Source: Verrucomicrobiaceae bacterium (GTDB lineage Bacteria > Verrucomicrobiota > Verrucomicrobiia > Verrucomicrobiales > Verrucomicrobiaceae). From it: 64,000 nt of DNA. A program made the position numbers and the translations under genes. Shown in pieces: positions 53,789 to 64,000 of the stretch. The stretch's first letter is position 1. Every line of letters begins with the position of its first letter. The notes under the pieces were generated by a model, which worked only from the letters and a program-made list of their open reading frames with translations, searched no databases and had not been told where the DNA came from. The stretch is from the NCBI GenBank assembly GCA_027484445.1, contig JAIXSY010000016.1:37452-101451 (forward strand), in the 5' to 3' direction.

Positions 53789-53804
53789 ATCTCAGATCTG
53801 CCGA

Positions 53805-56800
53805 ATGAAGCGCGCCCAGGATACACTCGACACCAGCCTCCATCGCCGGGGGCTGTGTGCTCTTGTCGGCATGGTGAGCGCGCTGCTCTGCCTGGGCGCT
53901 GCTCAGGTGCAGGCTCAAGCCACGAGTGACTTCGGCGACCACGCGCCCTTCCCCTCAGCCTCCAGCACGGCCAACAGCACCCTCAGGATTGGAGCTCTGG
54001 TGGATGCAGAAACGTCTCAGACGACCAATGCCACAGCCACAGGAGATGATACCACGGGCAGTGATGACGAAGATGGGGTGACCCTGCCTGCGAGTGTGGT
54101 GCAGGGAGCCTCGGGCAGCATCGTCGTGAACCTCACGAACACACGCGGCTCCTCGGCCATTTTGAATGCCTGGATCGACTGGAATGGCAACGGCACGCTC
54201 ACGGATAGCGGCGAGCAAATCGCCACCAACCTCTCTGTCTCCAACGGCACCAACAACTCGAACCGCACCCTGACCTTCACGACCCCAACGACGGGCCTGA
54301 CCGGCAGAGTGGGGGTGCGTGTGCGTCTGACGAGCGTGAGTAGCCCTGGTGCTGATGGAGCAGACGGCATCGGTGAGGTGGAAGATCACCTCATCACCGT
54401 GGTGCCGCAGTTCGCGCTCGTCGTGGTGAACTACAACAACGATACGATCAGCCGATTCGATGGAGGCAGCGGCACCCACCTCGCCACCTGGACGCCTAGC
54501 GGCCTGAGTGCACCGAACTACGGCTATCGGCTGAGCGACAATACCTTCCTCGTGGCCAACGGCGGCAACAACACGATCACACGCTACAACCCCTTCACAG
54601 GAGCCTTCCTCAGCACACTGGTGAGCTCTGGCACGGGCCTGAATTTCCCCTACCAGATGGCCGTGGGCAGTGATGGCAGCATTTACATCGCGAACCAAAA
54701 CGCTGGGAATGTGCTGCGCTTCAATCAGACAACTGGAGCCGTGATCGCCACGGTGCTGACGACCACCAACCCGGCGGGTTTTGTCTTTGACTCCGCTGGG
54801 CAGATGTATGTCACGCAGAACACCTCAGGCGGCACCCTGCGGCTGCACAATGCCTCGGGTGGCTTTTTGTCCACTCTCAGCACCTGGACCTCGGGCGAAT
54901 CTCCGCGCGGCCTTGCCTGGGGGCCCGACGGTCGCCTCTATGTGAACGTGTATGTCAGCGGCACCGCCACCGGGCGCGTGGATGCCATCTCTTTCCCTGG
55001 CAACACACGCAGCACCTTCGTGACCATGGATGCTGGTTCGAACCCTTACACGGGCATCAAGTGGGGTCCTGACGGCAACCTCTATGTGGTCGATTATGGC
55101 GAAAGTGAGCTGCATGTGTATTCGCCGACGGGTTCCACCCTTCGCACCCTGACCACCTCTCTCAGCGGCCCTCATGCGGTGGCCTTCACGGACTTGTCGG
55201 CCTCGACCTTGGATTTTGGTGACTTCGCCGGTTTTGGCTCGGCAAGCAGCACCTGGTCCACCACGATTCGTTTGGGCAATGAATCCGATACGGAAACGGC
55301 AGCGCGAAATTCAGCCATCGCGAACGGGGATGACATTGATGACATCGACGACGAAGACGGGGTGACCCTCCCCGATCAGCTCACGGCAGGTCAGACCGCG
55401 AGTGTCACCGTCCGACGCCTGAATACCTCTGGAGCTCCCGCCTTCCTGAACGCGTGGATTGACTTCAACAACAACGGCGTGCTGACCGACAGCGGCGAGC
55501 AGGTGATCGTGAACCAGACCATCGCCACCGGCACCAATGGCACCAGCCAAGCCTACAGCTTCAGCGTGCCCAGCACGGCGACCGTGGACAATGTCGGCGC
55601 GCGGTTCCGCCTCAGCTCCACCAGCAACCCAGGTCCCACTGGCAATTCCGGCAACGGGGAGGTCGAGGACTACAGAGTGGCGATTGCAGCAGCCTCGACC
55701 GACTTTGGTGACTACTCTGTCTTTGAAAATGCAAGCAGCACGGTGCTCAGCACCCTGCGTATCGGTTCCACGACCGATACCGAAGGCGCTGCCACGACGA
55801 ATACGACAGCCACAGGCGATGACACCACGGGCAGTGATGACGAAGACGGTGTCACCGTGCCCGCTTCCGTGGCTGTGGCTACCTCATCGTCCCTAACGAT
55901 CAATGTCACCAACACCAGCGGCGGCTCTGCCTTGCTGAACGTCTGGATCGACTTCAACCGCAACGGCGTGCTCACGGATGTGGGCGAGCAAGTCGCGGTG
56001 AACACGAGCATCTCCAACGGCACCAGCAACTCAAACCGCACGGTCAATTTCACCGTGCCCGCCGAGGCCAGTGTGGGAACCGCTGGGGTGCGCGTGCGCT
56101 TGACCTCCACACCGAGCCCTGGGCCGACGGGAGATAGCGGCAACGGCGAGGTGGAAGACTACGTGATGAGCATCACCGCGCCGCAGGTCGATTACGGAGA
56201 CTGGAATGGCAGCGGCGCGGCAACGGGCAGCACCACCAGCATCATGAACTCCAACCTGCGGCTTGGTGCTCAGGTGGATGCTGAAACTTCCGTCACGACC
56301 AACAGCACCGCCACCACCGATGATGTGACCGGCAGCGATGACGAAGATGGGGTGACCCTGCCCGGTATTTTGATGCGAAGTGCCAGCTACACCCTGCCTG
56401 TGAGCATCTTCAACAGCAGCGGTTCTCCAGCTCATCTACATGCTTGGATCGACTTCAACAACGATGGCACCTTCAATGACACGGTGCTCAATGGTCTGAA
56501 TGGAGGCGAGCGTTTGGAGGCAGCGCGCCAGATCAGCTCCAGCCCATCGGCTCAGACGGTCAATCTCACCTTCACCGTGCCCTCGAATGCCTCTCTAGGC
56601 ATCACCCGTGGCGTGAGATTTCGGTTAACGAATAGTTCCACCACAGCTCCGACAGGCAGTTCAGGTGTGGGTGAGGTGGAAGATTACGCCGTGCGAATTT
56701 GCCCCCTGATGGTCGTGTGTCCGGCCATTCAGGTCATGCCTGTGGCGACACAGAACGCGGCTTACAGCATGCAGATCGCTGCTCTTGGTGGCGCAGCGCC

Positions 56801-59800
56801 CTATACCTTTGCTGTCACTGCTGGTTCACTGCCAGCCGGGCTCACTTTGAACAGCAGTTCGGGACTGCTCTCCGGCACGCCGACAACACTTCAGACCGCT
56901 AACTTTACCATCACGGCCACGGACTCCATAGGTTGTGCGGTATCACGAGCCTACACCATGACTGTCGTGGCCTCGGGGGGAGTGATCCAGGTTATCGGCG
57001 GAAACAGTCAAAATAACGTGCCCATCAGCGCTGCCGCCTTCTTGGTGAACGGCTCCACGAGCACACAATCCGCTGAAGTTTCGGGCAGCAGCGTGGCCTT
57101 GAACACGAATTCTCCGGTGAACCTCACAAGCCTGACGATCAATGATGCAGGCACGGTGAAAACGCTGGGTGTGGCCAACCTGAATGGAGGCACTGTCTCG
57201 AATGTCACTATCGCTAGCACTGAATCCAATTTCGGAGTTTTGCTGGCTGGCACAGCCACCAGCATCGCCAGCAGTGGGCTGGCTGGTTTCCAGACCTCTG
57301 CTGCCCAGATTTCCACCAACACCAACCTAAATCACTACATTTTTGATGATCGTGGGGAAGCGGAGCCGAGCGATACTTCAGGCGGCTATGACATCCGCTT
57401 TAACTACGCCTTCACTTCGGAGGACTACATTGTCTGCCAGGAACGTTTTGGGAACTCCCACATTCAGCTTCAGGCGCTCGATGCCACGGGCAATGTCATC
57501 GCAGGTTCACGCACGGTGCAGGTCCGCGGCACGCACGACTGGAACACGGGTTATGCCTCTTCCAGCTACAACAGTGGTCAGCCCTATTTCCTGACCGTGA
57601 TTCGTCATGGCATCTTTGGCACAACGGCATCCATCTTTGGTTTCCGCCTGCGCATCAATGGAGCGGACTGCAAGTTCTTTGGCATGAGCGACAATCCGTT
57701 CACGGACAATCCGACCTCGGCGGGTGTCCTCGGAGATCGCGTGTGGAATGACGCCAATCGCAACGGTATCCAAGACAGTGGTGAAACGGGCATCAGCGGT
57801 GTGACCGTTCGGCTGATTAGCGCTGTTGATTCTTCAGTGGTTGCAACCACCACCACAGATGGCAGTGGCATCTACAGTTTTACGGCCGTCGCCCCTGGAG
57901 ATTACCGCATCGAGTTTGTTGCGCCGACGGGTTGGGTCTTCACCAATCTCAACCAAGGTACCAATGGTGCCGTGGACAGCGATGTCGATCCTGCCACAGG
58001 ACGCACAGCTGTGCTCACGATGCTGCCTTGTGACTCCATCAGCCATGAAGACGCAGGTCTCTACGCAGGCACTGACTTTGGTGACTACAGCGTGCTGGGC
58101 AGTGCCTCTAGCACCTTCGATTCCACCCTTCGTCTCGGGGCGCTGCTGGATGTGGAAATGACCGCGACCACAAATGCCACGGCGACGGGGGATGACATCA
58201 CCGGCAGTGATGACGAAGACGGCGTGACCGTGCCAACGAATGTTGCCGCTGGATCAAGCTCATCCCTCACGGTGAATGTCACGAATGGCAGTGGCAACTC
58301 TGCCTTTTTGAATGCCTGGATCGACTTCAACCGCAACGGTGTGCTGACGGATGCCGGGGAACAAATCGCCACGAACACGAGCATCTCCAACAACACCACG
58401 AACGCTAGCCGCACGATCACCTTCGCTGTGCCTAGCGGAGCCAGTGTGGGTATCGCTGGCGTGCGCGTGCGGCTGAGCTCAACGATCAACCCAGGGGCTA
58501 CGGGGACCAGTGGCAGTGGTGAGGTTGAGGATTACCTGATGACGATCGATCCTCAGCCTTTGGATTTTGGGGACTGGAATGGCTCAGGTGCCGCCACCAC
58601 TACGGCCACGAGCGGTGTGAACAGTACGCTGCGTCTGGGTGCCCTGGTGGATGCAGAGACCTCGGTCGTTCCCAACGCCGCTGCGACGACCGATGACACG
58701 ACCAGCAGCGATGATGAAGACGGTCTGGTTTCACCACCCGCAAGCCTCGCCGCTGGTTCCAGCACCACGCTGAATGTGTCCGTCTTCAACAACAACGTCG
58801 CGGGTCGTGTGCTACAGGCTTGGATCGACTTTGACAACAACGGCACGTTCAACGACACGGCACTGCCGACGGGCGAACGCATCTTCAGCAGCACTGTCCC
58901 AGCCAATGCGGCGCAGCAGACGATCCCGATGACCTTTACGGTTCCACAGTCAGCCAGCCTGGGCTCTGGACGCGGCCTGCGCCTGCGTTTTTCCAGTGCC
59001 AGCACTACGCCAACAGGCACGGGCGTGACGGGGGAAATCGAGGACCATACGGTCTCAATCATCGCTCCTACCGGAAACCTGTATGTCACGGACTTCGGCA
59101 CCGACTCTCCTAGCGTCGTGGAAGATCGGATCTTCCGCTTTGACAACAGCAACCTGAATCTGACCGCCGCCTATGTCACCCCCGATTCTGCGGATACAAC
59201 GTCGGGTCCTTCGGACATCGAGCACTACAACGGCACGCTCTATGTGGCGCACTGGATCAGCTCAGGCACGAACTTGGGGCAGATCGAAAAGTATGATCTG
59301 AATGGCAGCTACCTCGGCGCTCATGTGGCGCACAATGCGACCTTCACGCGCATCGGGGGCGGCACGGGAAATCTCACCGCCTCTTACAGCATCGACTTCG
59401 ATGCCAGCGGGCGGATTTATGTGGCGCACAACCGCGCCTCGGTGATCCGTTTTGATGCCAATGGGACCAATGGCGTGGAACTGGTCTCTCCTCCGAATTC
59501 GCTGCGTGGTCTCGCCATCGACAAAGCCACGGGAGACATCTACGTGATGAATCAGGGCAATCCAGGCGGCATCCGGCGGCACAACAGCGCTGGGGTGTTT
59601 TTGGATGCATTGACGCTGAACACGGCCATCCCCTCCTGGGACCCGGTGGACGGACACGGCATGACCTTCCATGCAGGCAAGCTTTACCTCGTGCATGGCA
59701 ACTACAGCACGACGAACAACCATCAGAAAGGCGTGCTGGAGGTCAGCTATCCGAAGATCGGTGGAGGTGCCTCCACGGTGGCGGTGATGAACACCCACGT

Positions 59801-62800
59801 CCGTTGGTTCGCCCAAGATGCTAGTGTTCCCACTGACTTCCGCGATCTGGAGTTTGGCCCGGATGGCCATCTCTACGTGGTGGATCATGGCCTGGGGGTG
59901 ACGCCCAATCGCCTGCTGAGGTATGATGGCGTGACCGGTGCTGAGCTGGCGGAGGTGTCTCCTAGCGTCGCGCGTCAGTTCAAAGGCATCGCCTTCGCCG
60001 GTCCTGCCACCCTCGACTTTGGCGACCACATCTATGGCTCCACGGCTGCGAGTGCGGCGACTCAGATCGCCAGTGCAGACCTGCGCATCGGCAGCCTGGC
60101 CACGGATGCGGAGTCGATCGATCTGTCCGACGCAAATGCTAACTTGGATGACACAACAGGTGTGGATGATGAAGACCTGACGATGCCAAGCTTCACCACC
60201 GGAGTGACCACGAACTTGGTGATTCCTGTCACACTCACAGCGGCCAATCTTTCCGGCAACACCGCCCGGTTGAATGTCTTTGTGGACTGGAATGACGATG
60301 GCGATGTGGCTGACAGCGGCGAGACGCTGACGGCGCAAACCGTGAGTGCCAGCGGCAACGTCACCTTTGCAGTGACACCTCCGTTGGGTACTGCTGCGGG
60401 CACCAAGTATCTGCGTCTGCGCCTGACCGAGGGCACGACGGCACCGACCTTTGCCGGAGCTTCGGTGCTGAAAGGTGAGGTCGAGGATTATGCCGTGACC
60501 TTGATTTCCGCGACGGACTTCGGAGACTGGAATGGCAGCGGAGCGGCCACCACGACGACGAGCAGTCTCGTGAACCCGCAGCTGCGCCTCGGCGCGACTT
60601 TAGACACGGAGCAGTCTGTGGCACCCAACGCTGCGGCCACGGCAGACGACACCACCAACACCGGATCGGCCGACGACGAAGATGGGGCGACCACGCTGCC
60701 CACCACGATCACCAAAGGCGTGAGTTCCAGCATCACCCTCAGTGTATTCAACAACACGGGCGCCAACGCCTTCCTCCATGCCTGGGTTGATCTGAATGGC
60801 GATGGCACCTTCAATGACAACGTCCTCTCGACCTCGCCGGGCGAGCGTCTGGAGTCCGTGCGCACGATCCCTACGGCTGGCTCTGCGCAATCGGTGACGA
60901 TCACTTTCACGCCTCCTGCCTGGGCGGTGGTGGGCACGCAGCGCGGCGTGCGCTTCCGCCTGACCACGCTGAACAACACGACCCCGACGGGCACTTCCGG
61001 CTTTGGTGAGGTGGAGGACTACGTCATCGACATCAACTGCCCGACGATCACGGTCAGTCCGACCAGCCTGACCGCAGCGGTGGGTGCGGTTTTCAACCAA
61101 ACGCTGACGCAGACGGGTGGCATCGGCACGATCACTTGGTCCGTCAGCAGTGGCAGCTTGCCCGCAGGTCTGACCCTTACGCCTTCCAGTGGGTTAATCT
61201 CAGGCACACCGACCAGCCCGAGTGCGACTAGCTTCACCATCACGGCAACGGATGCCAATGGCTGTGTGGGCACGCGAGCCTATAGCGTCACGCCAACGCC
61301 TAACACGGACTTTGGCGATCTTTCGACCTTTGGTCTCGTCAGCAACACCAGCAACGGCACGCTGCGCATGGGCACTCAATTGGACACGGAAGTCAGCGCG
61401 ACCACGAACGCCACGGCCACGGGCGATGACACGACTGGCGTCGATGACGAAGATGGCGTGACTTTGCCTGCCTCCCTCACAGCCGGTGCCACAGTGTCTG
61501 TGCCAGTGGTGGTGACAAATCTCACCGGCAGCGATGCTTATGTGAATGCCTGGATCGACTTCAACAGCAACGGCAACCCGACGGATGCAGGCGAACAAAT
61601 CGCCGCCAATATCGTGGTGCCCACCGGCACGAATGGGGGAACGGTCAACGTGACTTTCACGACTCCTCCGGGAGCCTCCGTTGGCACCGGACGTGGCGTG
61701 CGATTCCGTTTCACGACCAACTCCACTCCTGGTGTCTCAGGCACGGGGGTTTTGGGTGAAGTGGAAGACTACACCGTGACCCTCGCCGCACCGACGCTGG
61801 ACTTCAGTGACTACAGCGTCTTTGGCAATGCCAGCAGCACGATGAACTCCACCCTGCGCATCGGTGCATCCGTGGATGCTGAAGGGGCAGCGACCACGAA
61901 TGCGAATGCCAACGGCGACGATACGACGGGCAGCGATGACGAAGATGGCGTGACCCTGCCTGCTAGCGTGGCTCAGGGGAACAGCGGCTCCATCACAGTC
62001 AATGTCAGCAATGGCACGGCGGCGCAGGCCTTCCTGAATGTCTGGATCGACTTCAATGGCAATGGAGTGCTCACCGATTCAGGCGAGCAAGTGGCGACGA
62101 ACACGGCGATCAACGCGGGTGTGAGCAATGCTAACCAGACGGTAAACTTCACGGTTCCGCCCATCATTCAAACCGGGGCTGTTGGCGTGCGGGTGCGACT
62201 GACTTCGATAACCAATCCAAGTTCGACCGGCCAGAGTGGCAATGGTGAGGTGGAAGATCACCTGATCACCTTGGTCGCCAACACCGACTTCGGCGACTAC
62301 TCGCTCTTTCCCAGCGCCAGCAGCAAGTCGAACAGCACGCTGCGTCTCGGCGCGCTGGTGGATTCAGAAGGCAATGCGGTGACGAATGCGACTGCCACGG
62401 GGGACGATACGAATGGCAGCGATGACGAAGACGGCTTCACTGCTCCAGCGACCTTGACCCAGGGAGCACCAGTTAGTCTGGTGGTGAATCTGACGAATAG
62501 CTCAGCCGGTGCGGGTTTGCTAAATGCCTGGGTCGATTTTAACCGCAACGGTTCCCTGGCGGATGCAGGTGAGCAGATCGCTAGCAATGTCAGCGTGGCA
62601 GCCAACTCGGGCAGTGTCACGCGCACGCTGAACTTCAATGTGCCTGCCAATGCAAGCCTGGGTGAGGCAGGCATCCGTGTGCGGTTCACTTCGGTCAATA
62701 GCCCTGGCCCGGATGGCTTGGATGGCAATGGAGAGGTCGAAGATGCGGTGACAACGGTGATTGTCCCGGTGACGGATTTTGGCGATGACAGCGACTTCGC

Positions 62801-64000
62801 CGACGCCAGCAGCATCGCGAATGGCAACCTGCGTCTGGGTGCCGCTCTCGATGTGGAAGGCGCAGCCACGAAGAACACCACGTCCACGGGCGATGACACG
62901 ACAGGTGCGGATGACGAAGACGCCGTGAGTTTCCCCTCGCTGACGGCAGGTCAGCCGGTGACCATGCCTGTGGCCGTGACCAACCTGAGCGGTGCGGACG
63001 CCGTGCTGAATGCCTGGATCGACTTCAACGACAACGGCGTGCTCACGGATGCGGGTGAACCAATCGCGACCAACGTGACCGTGCCGAACGGCACGAATGG
63101 CAGCATCAACATCAGCTTCAACGTGCCGACGAATGCAGTGACGGCCGCCGCCAGTGTGGGCAGCCGCTTCCGCCTGACCAGCACGGCCAGCCCCGGACCG
63201 ACGGGGGCTTCAGGCACGGGTGAGGTGGAAGATCATCAGGTGGTGATTTTGGCCCCGCTGACTGATTTTGGCGATCACATCGGCTACGCGGATGTGTCGA
63301 ACACCGCGAGCAGTACCTTGCGCTTGGGGGCAGCGGTGGACACGGAATATGCCTCGACTCGGAACAGCACTGCCACGGGCGATGACATCACCGCTGTCGA
63401 TGACGAAGATGGCGTGACGGTGCCTGCCATGACAGCGGGTGCCCCGGTGACGCTCGTGGCCAATGTGACAAACACGAGTGGTCAATCCGGCCACCTGAAC
63501 GTGTGGGTGGACTTCAACAACAATGGCAGCTTTGCCGATAGCGGTGAGCAGGTGATGGTGAATAGCAGCGTGGCGACTGGCGTGAGCGCCAGCAATGTGA
63601 ACGTGCCCTTCACCGTTCCGGCGAATGCTGTGACCGGCGTCGCGGTTGGCGTGCGGGTGCGTTTGACACGAGATCAAAGCCCCGGTTTCTCGGGCGCGGG
63701 AGGTCTGGGTGAGGTGGAAGACTACGTGGTGACGATTGCTGAACCCACGACGGACTTTGGCGACTTCCTCAGCTTTGGGGATGCGAGCAGCACGCGGAAC
63801 AGCACTCTTCGCCTCGGGGCCACGATCGACACAGAATTTGTTTCCACCCGCAATGCTGCAGCCAATGGCGATGACACGACAGGCGTGGATGATGAAGATG
63901 CGGTGACTTTCCCAGCCTTCACGGCAGGAGCACCCGCTGCGATTCAGGTGCTGACCACCAACACGGGCGTGGCTGCGGTTTTCCTGAATGCCTGGATCGA
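53805..64000 (+). CDS. Giant secreted GEVED-domain protein (5' part, runs off the window)
   Basis: The frame is open from ATG 53805 to the window end, about 3398 codons, with no stop seen. A signal peptide ends near AQVQAQA. The body repeats a GEVED module: DFGD..., [31 protein letters not shown]...DSGEQ (a DxNxNG calcium-like loop), VRVRLTS and GEVEDY. Complete GEVED signatures start at 54372, 55656, 56145, 56670, 58518, 59031 (GEIED), 60474, 61005, 61755, 62244, 62730, 63219 and 63708. Interleaved are two NHL-like propellers (about 54420-55190 and 59070-60000), two putative-Ig domains (about 56700-56965 and 61040-61300), a segment at 56980-57700, and an SdrD B-like domain with [19 protein letters not shown] (about 57730-58065). 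It is predicted to be surface-attached or extracellular, possibly adhesive. Its C-terminal anchor is outside the window. Confidence 0.92.
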   Translation, partial: MKRAQDTLDTSLHRRGLCALVGMVSALLCLGAAQVQAQATSDFGDHAPFPSASSTANSTLRIGALVDAETSQTTNATATGDDTTGSDDEDGVTLPASVVQGASGSIVVNLTNTRGSSAILNAWIDWNGNGTLTDSGEQIATNLSVSNGTNNSNRTLTFTTPTTGLTGRVGVRVRLTSVSSPGADGADGIGEVEDHLITVVPQFALVVVNYNNDTISRFDGGSGTHLATWTPSGLSAPNYGYRLSDNTFLVANGGNNTITRYNPFTGAFLSTLVSSGTGLNFPYQMAVGSDGSIYIANQNAGNVLRFNQTTGAVIATVLTTTNPAGFVFDSAGQMYVTQNTSGGTLRLHNASGGFLSTLSTWTSGESPRGLAWGPDGRLYVNVYVSGTATGRVDAISFPGNTRSTFVTMDAGSNPYTGIKWGPDGNLYVVDYGESELHVYSPTGSTLRTLTTSLSGPHAVAFTDLSASTLDFGDFAGFGSASSTWSTTIRLGNESDTETAARNSAIANGDDIDDIDDEDGVTLPDQLTAGQTASVTVRRLNTSGAPAFLNAWIDFNNNGVLTDSGEQVIVNQTIATGTNGTSQAYSFSVPSTATVDNVGARFRLSSTSNPGPTGNSGNGEVEDYRVAIAAASTDFGDYSVFENASSTVLSTLRIGSTTDTEGAATTNTTATGDDTTGSDDEDGVTVPASVAVATSSSLTINVTNTSGGSALLNVWIDFNRNGVLTDVGEQVAVNTSISNGTSNSNRTVNFTVPAEASVGTAGVRVRLTSTPSPGPTGDSGNGEVEDYVMSITAPQVDYGDWNGSGAATGSTTSIMNSNLRLGAQVDAETSVTTNSTATTDDVTGSDDEDGVTLPGILMRSASYTLPVSIFNSSGSPAHLHAWIDFNNDGTFNDTVLNGLNGGERLEAARQISSSPSAQTVNLTFTVPSNASLGITRGVRFRLTNSSTTAPTGSSGVGEVEDYAVRICPLMVVCPAIQVMPVATQNAAYSMQIAALGGAAPYTFAVTAGSLPAGLTLNSSSGLLSGTPTTLQTANFTITATDSIGCAVSRAYTMTVVASGGVIQVIGGNSQNNVPISAAAFLVNGSTSTQSAEVSGSSVALNTNSPVNLTSLTINDAGTVKTLGVANLNGGTVSNVTIASTESNFGVLLAGTATSIASSGLAGFQTSAAQISTNTNLNHYIFDDRGEAEPSDTSGGYDIRFNYAFTSEDYIVCQERFGNSHIQLQALDATGNVIAGSRTVQVRGTHDWNTGYASSSYNSGQPYFLTVIRHGIFGTTASIFGFRLRINGADCKFFGMSDNPFTDNPTSAGVLGDRVWNDANRNGIQDSGETGISGVTVRLISAVDSSVVATTTTDGSGIYSFTAVAPGDYRIEFVAPTGWVFTNLNQGTNGAVDSDVDPATGRTAVLTMLPCDSISHEDAGLYAGTDFGDYSVLGSASSTFDSTLRLGALLDVEMTATTNATATGDDITGSDDEDGVTVPTNVAAGSSSSLTVNVTNGSGNSAFLNAWIDFNRNGVLTDAGEQIATNTSISNNTTNASRTITFAVPSGASVGIAGVRVRLSSTINPGATGTSGSGEVEDYLMTIDPQPLDFGDWNGSGAATTTATSGVNSTLRLGALVDAETSVVPNAAATTDDTTSSDDEDGLVSPPASLAAGSSTTLNVSVFNNNVAGRVLQAWIDFDNNGTFNDTALPTGERIFSSTVPANAAQQTIPMTFTVPQSASLGSGRGLRLRFSSASTTPTGTGVTGEIEDHTVSIIAPTGNLYVTDFGTDSPSVVEDRIFRFDNSNLNLTAAYVTPDSADTTSGPSDIEHYNGTLYVAHWISSGTNLGQIEKYDLNGSYLGAHVAHNATFTRIGGGTGNLTASYSIDFDASGRIYVAHNRASVIRFDANGTNGVELVSPPNSLRGLAIDKATGDIYVMNQGNPGGIRRHNSAGVFLDALTLNTAIPSWDPVDGHGMTFHAGKLYLVHGNYSTTNNHQKGVLEVSYPKIGGGASTVAVMNTHVRWFAQDASVPTDFRDLEFGPDGHLYVVDHGLGVTPNRLLRYDGVTGAELAEVSPSVARQFKGIAFAGPATLDFGDHIYGSTAASAATQIASADLRIGSLATDAESIDLSDANANLDDTTGVDDEDLTMPSFTTGVTTNLVIPVTLTAANLSGNTARLNVFVDWNDDGDVADSGETLTAQTVSASGNVTFAVTPPLGTAAGTKYLRLRLTEGTTAPTFAGASVLKGEVEDYAVTLISATDFGDWNGSGAATTTTSSLVNPQLRLGATLDTEQSVAPNAAATADDTTNTGSADDEDGATTLPTTITKGVSSSITLSVFNNTGANAFLHAWVDLNGDGTFNDNVLSTSPGERLESVRTIPTAGSAQSVTITFTPPAWAVVGTQRGVRFRLTTLNNTTPTGTSGFGEVEDYVIDINCPTITVSPTSLTAAVGAVFNQTLTQTGGIGTITWSVSSGSLPAGLTLTPSSGLISGTPTSPSATSFTITATDANGCVGTRAYSVTPTPNTDFGDLSTFGLVSNTSNGTLRMGTQLDTEVSATTNATATGDDTTGVDDEDGVTLPASLTAGATVSVPVVVTNLTGSDAYVNAWIDFNSNGNPTDAGEQIAANIVVPTGTNGGTVNVTFTTPPGASVGTGRGVRFRFTTNSTPGVSGTGVLGEVEDYTVTLAAPTLDFSDYSVFGNASSTMNSTLRIGASVDAEGAATTNANANGDDTTGSDDEDGVTLPASVAQGNSGSITVNVSNGTAAQAFLNVWIDFNGNGVLTDSGEQVATNTAINAGVSNANQTVNFTVPPIIQTGAVGVRVRLTSITNPSSTGQSGNGEVEDHLITLVANTDFGDYSLFPSASSKSNSTLRLGALVDSEGNAVTNATATGDDTNGSDDEDGFTAPATLTQGAPVSLVVNLTNSSAGAGLLNAWVDFNRNGSLADAGEQIASNVSVAANSGSVTRTLNFNVPANASLGEAGIRVRFTSVNSPGPDGLDGNGEVEDAVTTVIVPVTDFGDDSDFADASSIANGNLRLGAALDVEGAATKNTTSTGDDTTGADDEDAVSFPSLTAGQPVTMPVAVTNLSGADAVLNAWIDFNDNGVLTDAGEPIATNVTVPNGTNGSINISFNVPTNAVTAAASVGSRFRLTSTASPGPTGASGTGEVEDHQVVILAPLTDFGDHIGYADVSNTASSTLRLGAAVDTEYASTRNSTATGDDITAVDDEDGVTVPAMTAGAPVTLVANVTNTSGQSGHLNVWVDFNNNGSFADSGEQVMVNSSVATGVSASNVNVPFTVPANAVTGVAVGVRVRLTRDQSPGFSGAGGLGEVEDYVVTIAEPTTDFGDFLSFGDASSTRNSTLRLGATIDTEFVSTRNAAANGDDTTGVDDEDAVTFPAFTAGAPAAIQVLTTNTGVAAVFLNAWI
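61305..64000 (+). repeat. Near-regular tandem GEVED modules (about 489 bp period)
   Basis: From 61755 the GEVED codons recur after 489, 486, 489 and 489 bp, that is 163, 162, 163 and 163 codons. A further module is in progress at the window edge. Sequence identity between modules is partial, so the repeats are old or diversified. The same spacing occurs earlier between 55656 and 56145. Confidence 0.9.

Noticed and set aside
59262..60338. 358-codon antisense ORF, and many other minus-strand ORFs under the GEVED gene
   Set aside because: They recur at the module period because codon usage of the sense repeats leaves the antisense frame open. None has a recognisable motif.
61305..64000. CRISPR array or minisatellite
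   Set aside because: Repeats are 489 bp, in frame and coding, with diverged sequences, not short identical repeats with unique spacers.

Overview
The window looks like a chromosomal segment of a GC-rich Gram-negative bacterium, most probably of the phylum Verrucomicrobiota (Verrucomicrobiaceae/Prosthecobacter-like). This is an inference from the combination of a PEP-CTERM protein, very large GEVED, choice-of-anchor-D and Ig-type exported proteins, a Tat-dependent Gfo/Idh/MocA oxidoreductase, a PL6-type lyase and a LolC/E-type permease. No rRNA or other phylogenetic marker is present to prove it.

Region 1 (1-26.4 kb, all on +) is a long surface-glycan cluster with genes tightly packed and often joined by ATGA-type stop/start overlaps. 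It holds at least ten glycosyltransferases (GT2, GT4, GT9, CgeB-like, GT11/fucosyltransferase-like, and one GT2-GT4 fusion). It also holds six FkbM-type methyltransferases and two other SAM methyltransferases, a Wzt-type ABC ATPase, a Wzy/WaaL-like membrane polymerase or ligase, and an asparagine-synthase-type amidotransferase. An Rpn-family (PD-(D/E)XK) nuclease is embedded between two glycosyltransferases. The likely product is a heavily O-methylated exopolysaccharide or O-antigen. Three genes at 7.3-9.8 kb are clearly more AT-rich than their neighbours and look acquired.

Region 2 (26.4-38.4 kb) contains pabB, a tiny lipoprotein, a HAD hydrolase, a 2403-residue exported protein, a TIGR01777-type epimerase and a PL6-type polysaccharide lyase. 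In the large protein, two BNR-type propellers appear to be inserted inside copies of a cadherin-like module.

Region 3 (38.4-41.4 kb) is a small genomic island at the 3' end of a tRNA-Val(GAC) gene, bounded by a perfect 59-bp direct repeat. It carries only the decayed, frameshifted remains of a phage/conjugative polyvalent protein and no integrase.

Region 4 (41.4-52.9 kb) has a LolC/E permease, a Gfo/Idh/MocA oxidoreductase with a clear terminator, two lipoproteins, an SGNH hydrolase plus MBOAT acyltransferase pair, a small membrane protein, a btaA-btaB pair for betaine lipid synthesis, and a CHASE2-like membrane protein.

Region 5 (52.9-64 kb) has an AT-rich promoter island with nested inverted repeats, a PEP-CTERM protein, and 16 bp later the start of a giant secreted protein that runs off the window. 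The visible part is about 3400 codons with 13 complete GEVED signatures, spaced an almost constant 489 bp apart in its distal part. Shine-Dalgarno sequences are weak or absent before most genes, so starts were chosen mainly from overlaps and family-typical N-termini.
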